Part shown: in pieces, positions 6,133 to 12,300 of the stretch | Numbering within the stretch: the stretch's first letter is position 1 | Layout of the letters: each line of letters starts with the position of its first letter | Virus record (IMG/VR): IMGVR_UViG_3300035698_010977 | Location: 1 to 26,066 of that record | Length of the DNA: 26,066 nucleotides | Origin: a virus | Direction: 5' to 3' (one strand) | Notes under the pieces: model-generated | Database searches by the model: none | What the model saw: only the letters and a program-made list of their open reading frames with translations | Told to the model about the DNA's origin: nothing | Made by a program: the position numbers and the translations under genes

Positions 6133-6329
6133 ATATAGGAGTATATAAATTCGATTATCGACCAACCTTTATGCAACTCAATTATTTCATCATACGAATC
6201 CAATTCAGATAGAATCATCATCGCTACTAGAATTTTAGTGTTCTTAATAAAATAATCAAAACAATTAATATCAATAATCGTATTCCTATCAATTTCAACA
6301 AGAATCTTTAGCGCTTCGATTTTGTTCAT
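6129..6329 (-). CDS. Small helical protein of unknown function (66 aa)
   Basis: ATG at 6329 has AAGGAGGTTTGAT upstream, the strongest Shine-Dalgarno in the window, so high translation is expected. The 66-residue product is acidic and hydrophobic and probably all-helical (MNKIEALKILVEIDRN, NTKILVAMMILSELDSYDEI, WSIIEFIYSYI). It overlaps the next gene's ATG (ATGA) and starts one base after the previous gene's stop, within a tightly packed operon. No family is recognised. The central stretch is not long enough to be a confident membrane span. Confidence 0.6.
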   Translation of the reverse strand: MNKIEALKILVEIDRNTIIDINCFDYFIKNTKILVAMMILSELDSYDEIIELHKGWSIIEFIYSYI

Positions 6330-6330
6330 A

Positions 6331-7125
6331 TCAAACCTCCTTATAAAATTCTGGAATATCTTCTTCTGGTATTGGTCCGAGTTCTCTAGGTTTTTCAGAA
6401 GCGATTAATTTAGGCAGTTGCATAATGTTCCCACCTGCATCCAAGAAGTTTCTAATCTCTTCGATGTTCTCAGTTCCAATATTTGGAATAAGCTGGATTA
6501 CTGGAAATCGTGCCGTTGATTTTGGTTTTTGGCTCTTTACCATTTCAACCTGTAAATCAAAAGGAACCATTCTTATGGTACCAAGATTTTCAGCCATCAA
6601 ATCAAACGCTCTAGTTATTGCAGGAATTGAGGAACTAGCTCCTTTTGTGCTTATCTGCCAAACTCCCATCACACCGCTAATTTTTGGAATGATGAATCGA
6701 AGAGTGAGAACCGCTTCCCAACCTTTAGAACTCTGGCACAGCTTCCGAAGTTCTTTTATCTTTACTTCATCCTCTTCATTATTTGCTGACGCTGAAACAT
6801 GTTCCTCTTTTTTGAAATCCCATATCATAAAATCTTCACCATCTCCCCAACCGTATAAACGGCCATCACTTCCACGAATTTCAAAGCGTTCATCACACAC
6901 CTCAGTTCTTTCATCACTTACAAAAAAGATAGAAATTTTATCTGGTTTATCTGGGTAGGCTTTATTGAATTGGGTTTCATATTTGCCAGTAGCTACAAAG
7001 TAATCCAAGCTTTTAGGAAAACCCTTTTCATTTTTCATACCTATTTTCACCTTGCCAATTACAGGCAGTTTGGAATAACCAGTTTCTTCTTTCCTTTTGA
7101 TTCTTCCACCCATTTTATTTTTCAT
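6331..7125 (-). CDS. phiC31 gp3-like protein (recombination directionality factor family) or related DNA-metabolism protein
   Basis: The product has 264 residues. The stretch after the N-terminus (KLPVIGKVKIGMKNEKGFPK, then SLDYFVATG, DKPDKISIFFVSDE, and GRLYGWGDGEDFMIWDF) resembles the conserved front half of the phiC31 gp3-like family. That family was named for a recombination directionality factor but is also widespread in phage recombination/replication modules without a serine integrase. Later residues (LTLRFIIPKISGVMGVWQIST) recall the family's central strand region. No integrase is in this window, and the gene sits beside the exonuclease, so a role in recombination or single-strand handling is equally likely. 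Start at 7125 has AAGGATAAAGGAT upstream. The family call is moderate. Confidence 0.45.
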   Translation of the reverse strand: MKNKMGGRIKRKEETGYSKLPVIGKVKIGMKNEKGFPKSLDYFVATGKYETQFNKAYPDKPDKISIFFVSDERTEVCDERFEIRGSDGRLYGWGDGEDFMIWDFKKEEHVSASANNEEDEVKIKELRKLCQSSKGWEAVLTLRFIIPKISGVMGVWQISTKGASSSIPAITRAFDLMAENLGTIRMVPFDLQVEMVKSQKPKSTARFPVIQLIPNIGTENIEEIRNFLDAGGNIMQLPKLIASEKPRELGPIPEEDIPEFYKEV

Positions 7126-7136
7126 ATCCTTTATCC

Positions 7137-7463
7137 TTATTTAATTTCTGGTAAAAATAATGACGGTGATGCTTCTGGAAACACCTCTGATAGATAGCCC
7201 AGAACTTCACGTTTTTGCTTCGTAACTAGGATCCAACGCAGACCAAAATCAATAGAGATTATATTGTATGGCTCGAACTCTTCAACGCCTACTCGCCTCA
7301 TGTAGTGAGTTTCATAATAATCAATATCAATCGTACACTTTAGTAACTCAGTCCTGGCATTTCTTAAGGAACTTGAGTTGCTGATTCTATCTCTCCATGT
7401 GAGAGATAGAACCAATAACGCTAATACAATAACAGTCGGAAAAATAAGCCTGTCAAATCTCAT
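7137..7463 (-). CDS. Single-pass membrane protein of unknown function (108 aa)
   Basis: ATG at 7463 is chosen because AGAGGAAAGAA precedes it; an upstream extension to 7538 would lie wholly within the exonuclease gene. The product has 108 residues: a short basic start (MRFDRL), one hydrophobic segment (IFPTVIVLALLVLSLTW, about 7-23), then a soluble domain with NARTELLKCTIDIDYYETHY, ISIDFGLRWILVTKQKR and SEVFPEASPSLFLPE. It overlaps the exonuclease stop by 11 bases, indicating coupled translation. The single segment without a clear signal-peptidase site suggests an anchor. Membrane-anchored proteins inside a recombination operon are unusual. No family is recognised. Confidence 0.6.
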   Translation of the reverse strand: MRFDRLIFPTVIVLALLVLSLTWRDRISNSSSLRNARTELLKCTIDIDYYETHYMRRVGVEEFEPYNIISIDFGLRWILVTKQKREVLGYLSEVFPEASPSLFLPEIK

Positions 7464-8511
7464 TTCTTTCCTCTTTGTGCTTCGCAAAAATGAACTTGCT
7501 TGCTGTTTGGATTTTGTAGAAGTCATCAATATTTGCATCCAAATCTAAAATACCGCCTACTGAAATCACATCCTTTGGATAGATATTTTCATCAATCTGC
7601 TTTCTCTTGAATAATCTCCTGTAAAGTGAAGCTTTCTGTTTGGAACATTTACCTGTCTGGTCTACCAGTTTGTAAGTTGGAGAACTTCTCCAATCGTTCG
7701 GTGCATAATTGAAAATAGTTGAAACTGGCAATTCTGGAAAGTTCTCGTTCCACATATCCATGTAATCAGTAAGCTGAACTTCATGGGATTCGTAAAAGCT
7801 ACCGCCTTTCTTACTCTTGTAATCAATGATTGCTCTCTTTCTGATGGTTCCCTTTGTGGCCTTTGGCATTCCTTTTTTCGCACCAGATTTATAAACTTCG
7901 CCAAAGAATCCAGTTTCTTCAATATCCAATTCACAAACTAAATCAATTCCACCACCGAATTTATGCTTATCAGATTTTAGCATAATCTCAATCGAAATTG
8001 GTTTTACATTATGATCTTGGATGAATTTTCCAAAGGCTAACAAATCTTTAAATAGTTCTTTTTTCCATGAATCAATAAGCTCAGGATAACCGCCCGATAT
8101 TGCTGCATTTATTACCACATTCGGAACACGCGATAAATCGTATTTCCTATCTCTCAATAGAAACGACATTTCAATGTGCATCATAGTACCGTAGCAAGCT
8201 CTCGAATTTTTGATGTACTCACTTTCCTCAGCAGTATTTTCAGAAAGCCAATTCAACAAACCGAATCCCGCAGGAATTACAACATTGTTTTTGCTCGTTA
8301 CGCTTATATAGAATTTCGGCCTGTTTCTGCTGTCTAGCGTATAGTAAAATCTATGCCCGTTACTGTCGAGCCGATACAATGTATAAGCAACTTCTCTCAA
8401 TGCGTCTGAATCAAAGTAGAAAGAGATTCCTTCTTCTATTTCAACACTCACCGCAGTAAGTGTTTCAAATTGTGGCTTTTTAAAGCTATCCATTTCATCA
8501 ATATTATTCAT
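7453..8511 (-). CDS. PD-(D/E)XK exonuclease (RecB/Cas4/YqaJ-like phage nuclease)
   Basis: The product has 352 residues with the RecB-family nuclease motifs in order: GTMMHIEMS (108-116, H112), PISIEIML (171-178, E175), GGGIDLVCEL (187-196, D190), AIIDYKS (227-233, D230 and K232) and HEVQLTDYMDMW (243-254, Q246 and Y250). These are the metal-binding and catalytic residues of PD-(D/E)XK exonucleases. The enzyme probably resects double-stranded DNA ends for phage recombination, with the neighbouring gp3-like protein as a possible partner. ATG at 8511 follows TAAGGATAAAG. Its 3' end overlaps the membrane-protein gene by 11 bases. Confidence 0.75.
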   Translation of the reverse strand: MNNIDEMDSFKKPQFETLTAVSVEIEEGISFYFDSDALREVAYTLYRLDSNGHRFYYTLDSRNRPKFYISVTSKNNVVIPAGFGLLNWLSENTAEESEYIKNSRACYGTMMHIEMSFLLRDRKYDLSRVPNVVINAAISGGYPELIDSWKKELFKDLLAFGKFIQDHNVKPISIEIMLKSDKHKFGGGIDLVCELDIEETGFFGEVYKSGAKKGMPKATKGTIRKRAIIDYKSKKGGSFYESHEVQLTDYMDMWNENFPELPVSTIFNYAPNDWRSSPTYKLVDQTGKCSKQKASLYRRLFKRKQIDENIYPKDVISVGGILDLDANIDDFYKIQTASKFIFAKHKEERNEI

Positions 8512-8555
8512 CTTTATCCTTATTTGGTTTTGGTTCTGGTTGCTGAGAAAGTGCC

Positions 8556-8843
8556 TTAGCTTCCTGTGAATTGTGTTAGAAGAAAATCATTAGCACACAT
8601 TGGATTTAACTCTGTTACACGTTGTTCTGTGTAATCGTGTAGATATTCAACAGAAATTTCTTCTGCACTTAAATCAATTATAAATCCTCTTTCTTCTTCA
8701 CTGATTGAAATTAGATACTCAGCTTCTTTTAAAAGCTCTGCTTTACAGTCTGCATAGTTGCTTTCAATCAATCTGAATCTTTCGTCTTTTTCTTCTTCTG
8801 CTTTTTGGAAGGGTTCTTCTAACCATCTGTCGTAATAACTCAT
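8556..8843 (-). CDS. Small acidic protein of unknown function (95 aa)
   Basis: The product has 95 residues and is strongly acidic and helical (RWLEEPFQKAEEEKDERFRL, ADCKAELLKEAEYLI, SEEERGFIIDLSAEEI). ATG at 8843 follows a weak site (AAAGATATAAGAAA). It is the first gene after early promoter P2 and lies upstream of the exonuclease gene. No family is recognised. An alternative frame over its last codons continues to the next gene, but the evidence for its use is weak. Confidence 0.6.
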   Translation of the reverse strand: MSYYDRWLEEPFQKAEEEKDERFRLIESNYADCKAELLKEAEYLISISEEERGFIIDLSAEEISVEYLHDYTEQRVTELNPMCANDFLLTQFTGS

Positions 8844-8880
8844 TTTCTTATATCTTTATGTTGTTGTTATCTCTTGACTT

Positions 8881-8908
8881 AATATAATAAAATTATATAT
8901 AATATCAA
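8881..8908 (-). promoter_or_regulatory. Early promoter P2 (TTGATA-16-TATATT)
   Basis: On the minus strand TTGATA (8903-8908) and TATATT (8881-8886) are 16 bases apart. The 12 bases before the -35 (TGTAATAAAAAT) plus TTGATA form an 18-base box identical to that of P1. It lies about 38 bases upstream of the ATG at 8843 and should drive the small acidic protein, the exonuclease and the genes after them. Confidence 0.65.
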
Positions 8909-8950
8909 ATTTTTATTACACATTAAAACGGGCAGTCCTCAATCTGTTTA

Positions 8951-9019
8951 CTATTTTTCAGCGACCATCTTTTTAGCAGGTTTCTCACATCCATTAGTAA
9001 TACAGGTTGGAGTTTTCAT
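8951..9019 (-). CDS. Tiny cysteine-containing ORF (22 aa)
   Basis: The ATG at 9019 directly follows the stop of the HTH gene (TAA ATG). The product is MKTPTCITNGCEKPAKKM plus four residues before TAG at 8951. The Cys-x4-Cys-x-Lys-Pro pattern resembles the start of small phage zinc-binding proteins (C-x-x-x-x-C-x-K-P-x), but the second metal pair is missing. It may be a truncated remnant or a short real peptide. There is no own ribosome binding site, so it would rely on coupling to the HTH gene. Confidence 0.3.
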   Translation of the reverse strand: MKTPTCITNGCEKPAKKMVAEK

Positions 9020-9238
9020 TTATGATTTATTTGGATTCAAATCGTTCACTTCCATGCTTAGATATTCCATGAGCCGAAGAGTATTTAAACCGTTCATGGC
9101 TCCATTTTTTTCAGCGAACCGGTGCAGAATTTGATAGTTGATTTTAACATCACCTGCAATTTTTCTCAGGCTCCATTCTGTTTTTTTTACGTGATTTTGT
9201 AACGCTTCTCTCAGCGCTGTATAGTAATCTTGTTCCAT
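9020..9238 (-). CDS. Small helix-turn-helix regulator (72 aa)
   Basis: The product has 72 residues. The central part (EWSLRKIAGDVKINYQILHR, about 21-40) reads as a Cro/CI-like helix-turn-helix with a first helix (YYTALREALQNHVKK) and a following helix (LNTLRLMEYLSMEV). This size and layout fit a Cro-like transcription factor or other small XRE-type DNA-binding protein. Its ATG overlaps the previous stop (TAATG), so it is co-translated with the 71-residue protein from promoter P1. It is the only clear transcription-factor candidate in the window. The boxes shared by promoters P1 and P2 are natural candidate targets, an inference from proximity. Confidence 0.6.
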   Translation of the reverse strand: MEQDYYTALREALQNHVKKTEWSLRKIAGDVKINYQILHRFAEKNGAMNGLNTLRLMEYLSMEVNDLNPNKS

Positions 9239-9453
9239 TATTTTTCTTCCTTTTTAATTTTTAAAATTCTCTTAGAGAAGTAACCATCTTTTTCTGGTTT
9301 TCTTATTTCATTCTCCCAAACCTTACAATAAACCTCAAGAAGTCCAAACATTACGGGTTCAAGCGTTAATTCTTCATTCCCTTCAATTGTTAATTTGCTC
9401 ACTACCTGAAAGTTGGAAAGGTTCGTTTTGATTTGTTCTACTGATTCGTTCAT
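9238..9453 (-). CDS. Small protein of unknown function, first early gene (71 aa)
   Basis: The ATG at 9453 follows AAAAAAGGATATAAAAA, a Shine-Dalgarno in the style of this module. The 71-residue product has a helix (MNESVEQIKTNLSNFQVV), a short strand region (LTIEGNEELTLEPV), then FGLLEVYCKVWENEIRKPEK and a basic tail (KRILKIKKEEK). It is the first gene behind promoter P1 and is coupled to the HTH gene by a TAATG overlap. No family is recognised. Early phage genes in this position are often host-takeover or regulatory factors, but nothing here shows that. Confidence 0.6.
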   Translation of the reverse strand: MNESVEQIKTNLSNFQVVSKLTIEGNEELTLEPVMFGLLEVYCKVWENEIRKPEKDGYFSKRILKIKKEEK

Positions 9454-9487
9454 TTTTTATATCCTTTTTTGTTTTAATCTCTAATAG

Positions 9488-9515
9488 AATATAAGAATAA
9501 TTTATATAGTATCAA
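9488..9515 (-). promoter_or_regulatory. Early promoter P1 (TTGATA-16-TATATT) with a tandem box
   Basis: On the minus strand TTGATA (9510-9515) and TATATT (9488-9493) are 16 bases apart, preceded by TGTAATAAAAAT as in P2. A second TTGATATTAT lies 21 bases further upstream (about 9527-9536), so the box is repeated at two helical turns, as expected for a paired operator. It lies 35 bases upstream of the ATG at 9453 and just after the late-operon terminator. Confidence 0.65.
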
Positions 9516-9561
9516 ATTTTTATTACATAATATCAAAAATAATTATTTAACCTCTAGGCAT

Positions 9562-9600
9562 AAAAAAAGCCCAGAAGAGTATTTAACTTTCTAGGCTTTT
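9562..9600 (-). terminator. Terminator closing the late (virion) operon
   Basis: On the minus strand AAAAGCC (9594-9600) pairs with GGCTTTT near 9565-9571, with further pairing of TAGAAAG to CTTCTG across a bulge. A run of seven T (9562-9568) follows. The stem is flanked by A and T runs, so it could work in both directions. It sits between the last tail gene and the first early promoter, separating late from early transcription. Confidence 0.7.
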
Positions 9601-9714
9601 CAACTTATCACACTAACAAAGTAAAGGCGGTGAATGAATTGATGCAAGGAATCCCTTACTAATCGACTTCGGTATATCAACAGGATAACCAACTTTCACA
9701 GTTCCATAAAAAAA

Positions 9715-11031
9715 TTATGGTTCTGGAACTTCATACGCTTCGTAATTCATTTCCTTGATTTCAACATTGTAGCTACACGATGTTAAGCGAAATGTTTTAT
9801 TCTGGTATCGTTCTGGTGCATTAGTATCAAATTCAAATGTTTGCCAGGGCTTAACTTTAAACCCTCTGAACTTCCCTTTTATCCGAAGTGTATTTTCAGC
9901 AGGAAAGGATAAAAGATAAGAATTTAAAGCCGCTACTCTCATTTGAAACAACATTTTGGAGCCACCAACCTGAATCTCTGTGTTAGCGTCAGAAATGAAC
10001 CCTGTGTTAGCGTGTGGATATCCAAGGTTAAAGTATAGGCTTGCTTCTTTGGATGCGTTAGGATTCAAATCTTTAAACGCATAACCGGGAGGAACATTAC
10101 CTGTAAAACTTTGGAATCCCTCTGATGCAGGTTCAATTACCTTATCCTGAAATTGAATGAAGATTCTCCTTAGTGATTCGTAACCATTTGCAAAACTCAA
10201 ATCTAAACAATCATCATAATTAATCGTTATCGGTGTATCTGTGTTAGCTCGGTAAATCCAAAAATTTCTATCAAAACCAGAACCAAATAAGGAACCTTCG
10301 CAAGCGGCTAAAGATGTTGCTATGTTAATCATTGGTATATCTTCCACTTTCACATCTTTAACATTTGCAAAAGTTGAGCTTTGTAAATCAACAACAACCG
10401 CAGCCGTTTCTCCGTCCAGAGCAGGAAAATCAGAAGCGTCAAACTCTAAAAATAATGGATTTGTTGGCTCACCTCCTGACGTTGGTGCTAATCTCGGAAC
10501 ATTAGAAATGAATGTGCTCAAATTTGTATTGAACAGCGTTATAAATTCTCTAATAAATTGCCCAACACTCACACAATCATAATCATGTAAATCACCTGCG
10601 TATACCATTGGAGTAACACCGCTAAAATACTCACCCATCGTTTTAGTTGGCTTAATCGGTTGGAGCTTGAGAGTTAGTTTATTGGTTCTTTCAACTATCT
10701 CCACATTCTTAATTAAGAACTCAAATTTCCATTCCCATTCTTCACCTTCCCAAGTATCAATTTCAATTAATACTGTGGCCTTATCAGTTCCAAGATTTGA
10801 AGCAAGTCTGTCATAAATACTGTTCCCGTAAACATCTAAAGAGCGTATCTTTAAATCCAAAGATTGATACAATACACTAACCCGATCAACATTCGTATCT
10901 TCTGGCGTTATATCGAACTTGTATTTAATATCTCCCATTCCTTCAAGACTAAAGAAAGAAGTAGTTCCACCATCTGAAATTGTAATCGTAATTTGGCCTA
11001 GCTTATTATCGAAGGATGTTGTTAAACTCAT
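9715..11031 (-). CDS. Distal tail / baseplate protein (438 aa)
   Basis: The product has 438 residues and is predicted mostly beta-rich. The N-terminus (SLTTSFDNKLGQITITISDG) is followed by LYQSLDLKIRSLDVYGNSIYDRL and KFEFLIKNVEIVERTNKLTLKL. A middle region (IREFITLFNTNLSTFISNVP) resembles baseplate-hub/tail-associated proteins that have an early beta domain and a helical insertion. The C-terminus has RIKGKFRGFKVKPWQTFEFD, a typical structural-protein strand pair. It is the last late gene before the terminator and starts by a 4-base ATGA overlap with the preceding tail gene. By order (tape measure, then two tail-tip proteins) it is likely a tail-tip hub component. The exact family is uncertain. 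Confidence 0.55.
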   Translation of the reverse strand: MSLTTSFDNKLGQITITISDGGTTSFFSLEGMGDIKYKFDITPEDTNVDRVSVLYQSLDLKIRSLDVYGNSIYDRLASNLGTDKATVLIEIDTWEGEEWEWKFEFLIKNVEIVERTNKLTLKLQPIKPTKTMGEYFSGVTPMVYAGDLHDYDCVSVGQFIREFITLFNTNLSTFISNVPRLAPTSGGEPTNPLFLEFDASDFPALDGETAAVVVDLQSSTFANVKDVKVEDIPMINIATSLAACEGSLFGSGFDRNFWIYRANTDTPITINYDDCLDLSFANGYESLRRIFIQFQDKVIEPASEGFQSFTGNVPPGYAFKDLNPNASKEASLYFNLGYPHANTGFISDANTEIQVGGSKMLFQMRVAALNSYLLSFPAENTLRIKGKFRGFKVKPWQTFEFDTNAPERYQNKTFRLTSCSYNVEIKEMNYEAYEVPEP

Positions 11032-11759
11032 ATTCCCACCTGTGTAATTTCACTATCAATTGCTGATGAATTATAAAGACCTCTTAAGTTAATCGAACAC
11101 TTTTGATAGTTAATCGTAAAATCTCTCTTAACTCCAAAACCTGAATTTACTAAATTGAAATGCTTTGAATTAGAATCGAGGTTTGAGCTCGGGACCTCTG
11201 TATCAAAAATCGCAACGGTTGGAATACTCTTAGGAAAACTTATGCTAATTGGGTCTGCATCGTTCCACGTTCTCACAGCTGATAAAGTAAGCGTATACTT
11301 TGGAGTTCCAGCACTATAAACAGAATCAGTAATTACCACATCCCCACCCGTTAGCCCTGAAATTATTGCACCATTAAGAACATCGTTTTGTGGTCTGGCG
11401 GATTCAAATAATACAGTTGAATCAATCTCAACAGTAATTCCAGGGCTAGAGCCAATTACAGTCGAAACACCATACAATTTACTTTTCTCCGTAAACATAT
11501 CTAGGAACAGTCTAATCGCTGTGGATTGCGCGACGCTCATATTATCAAATTCAAGCTTTACAGTTAATCGCTGTCCCCATTGGTTAGTATGTTCAAAGGA
11601 CGATAAGGCTTGAGTAACTGGCGACCCTCTAAACTCAGATTGAGCATTCGTATCTAGTAACCACGCTTTCGGTTGGAGCATGTGGCTTGGAAAAGGAAAC
11701 ACACCATATCCATTATAGAAACCTGCTTCCAATACAATCTCTTTTTCCTGCTTATTCAT
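11028..11759 (-). CDS. Distal tail-like protein (243 aa)
   Basis: The product has 243 residues and lies immediately after the tape measure gene, the usual place of the distal tail (Dit-like) protein. Recognisable strands include QWGQRLTVKLEFDNM, then SVAQSTAIRLFLDMF, YTLTLSAVRTW and FGVKRDFTINYQKCSINLRG. The N-terminal 'PKAWLLDTNAQSEFRGSP' region suggests a ring-forming beta domain. It overlaps both neighbours by a few bases (8 with the tape measure segment, 4 with the next gene), showing coupled translation. The Dit-like assignment rests mainly on gene order. Confidence 0.5.
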   Translation of the reverse strand: MNKQEKEIVLEAGFYNGYGVFPFPSHMLQPKAWLLDTNAQSEFRGSPVTQALSSFEHTNQWGQRLTVKLEFDNMSVAQSTAIRLFLDMFTEKSKLYGVSTVIGSSPGITVEIDSTVLFESARPQNDVLNGAIISGLTGGDVVITDSVYSAGTPKYTLTLSAVRTWNDADPISISFPKSIPTVAIFDTEVPSSNLDSNSKHFNLVNSGFGVKRDFTINYQKCSINLRGLYNSSAIDSEITQVGI

Positions 11760-12300
11760 TATTTACCTGTGTTATATTTCTTGATGAAATTGAGTTATTC
11801 CCATCTCTAACTCGAATAGCTAAACCCTCATCATCAATTTTATTTTCAACAGTAATAACCGTTGTGTTGTTGATGGATTTATCTGGAAACATTGCTGCAA
11901 AAGTGCTTCCTGCATCAACTAAAGAGAAACCTTCTTTCCTTGACTCCTCATCTTTTGCTGATACCTCCGAAGCTATTGAACTAGCGCTTCCGCCTGCATC
12001 TGCTACCGATGTACTGGTAGTTTTTGGCTTCACTTTTTTGATCTGTGAAACTCTCGTTAAACCCATAGTAAGCGCTGCCGCTGCTGCGATACTTTTTACT
12101 ATAATACCACCTTTCGTTTCCCGAAACGCTGAACTTGCTCCGGCTATCGCGTCAACTAATGCCAAACTAACCGCAAGCGCTTTATTGTTATTGAAAAATC
12201 CTATATTCAAAGTATCGAGCAACTTCACAGAGTTTATACGAACTGATTTTCTAGTATCTTCTTGCAACTTTATAAAAGCTGTTTTCTCTAATTCAGCATT
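11752..12300 (-). CDS. C-terminal part of the tape measure protein in the -1 frame
   Basis: The frame opens at a TGA at 12304-12306 and runs to the stop at 11752. It has no ATG; the first usual start would be TTG at 12267 without a ribosome binding site. The peptide continues the tape measure coiled coil (NAELEKTAFIKLQEDTRK), followed by a small-residue hydrophobic part (ALAVSLALVDAIAGASSAF, IIVKSIAAAAALTMGLTRV) typical of tape measure C-termini, then a serine/threonine-rich tail. A -1 shift at GAAAAAATG (A6 at 12299-12304) joins it to the upstream gene for a total of 742 residues. Whether the shift is programmed, a mutation or an assembly deletion cannot be told from sequence. Confidence 0.55.
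   Translation of the reverse strand, partial: NAELEKTAFIKLQEDTRKSVRINSVKLLDTLNIGFFNNNKALAVSLALVDAIAGASSAFRETKGGIIVKSIAAAAALTMGLTRVSQIKKVKPKTTSTSVADAGGSASSIASEVSAKDEESRKEGFSLVDAGSTFAAMFPDKSINNTTVITVENKIDDEGLAIRVRDGNNSISSRNITQVNNE

Noticed and set aside
8512-8580. An alternative frame at the end of the 95-residue gene reading SQEAKALSQQPEPKPNKDKDE up to the exonuclease start.
   Set aside because: It needs a +1 shift at no recognisable site, has no start of its own, and all three frames are open here, so an open frame means little.
9613-9699. A 28-codon GTG-initiated ORF after the last tail gene, in frame with that gene's TAA (possible readthrough).
   Set aside because: No ribosome binding site or readthrough context was seen, the peptide is short, and it runs up to the terminator; most likely untranslated 3' sequence.
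9704-9720. A short palindrome CCATAA-AAAAA-TTATGG at the stop of the last tail gene.
   Set aside because: The stem is AT-rich and lacks a following T-run; the terminator at 9562-9600 is far better.
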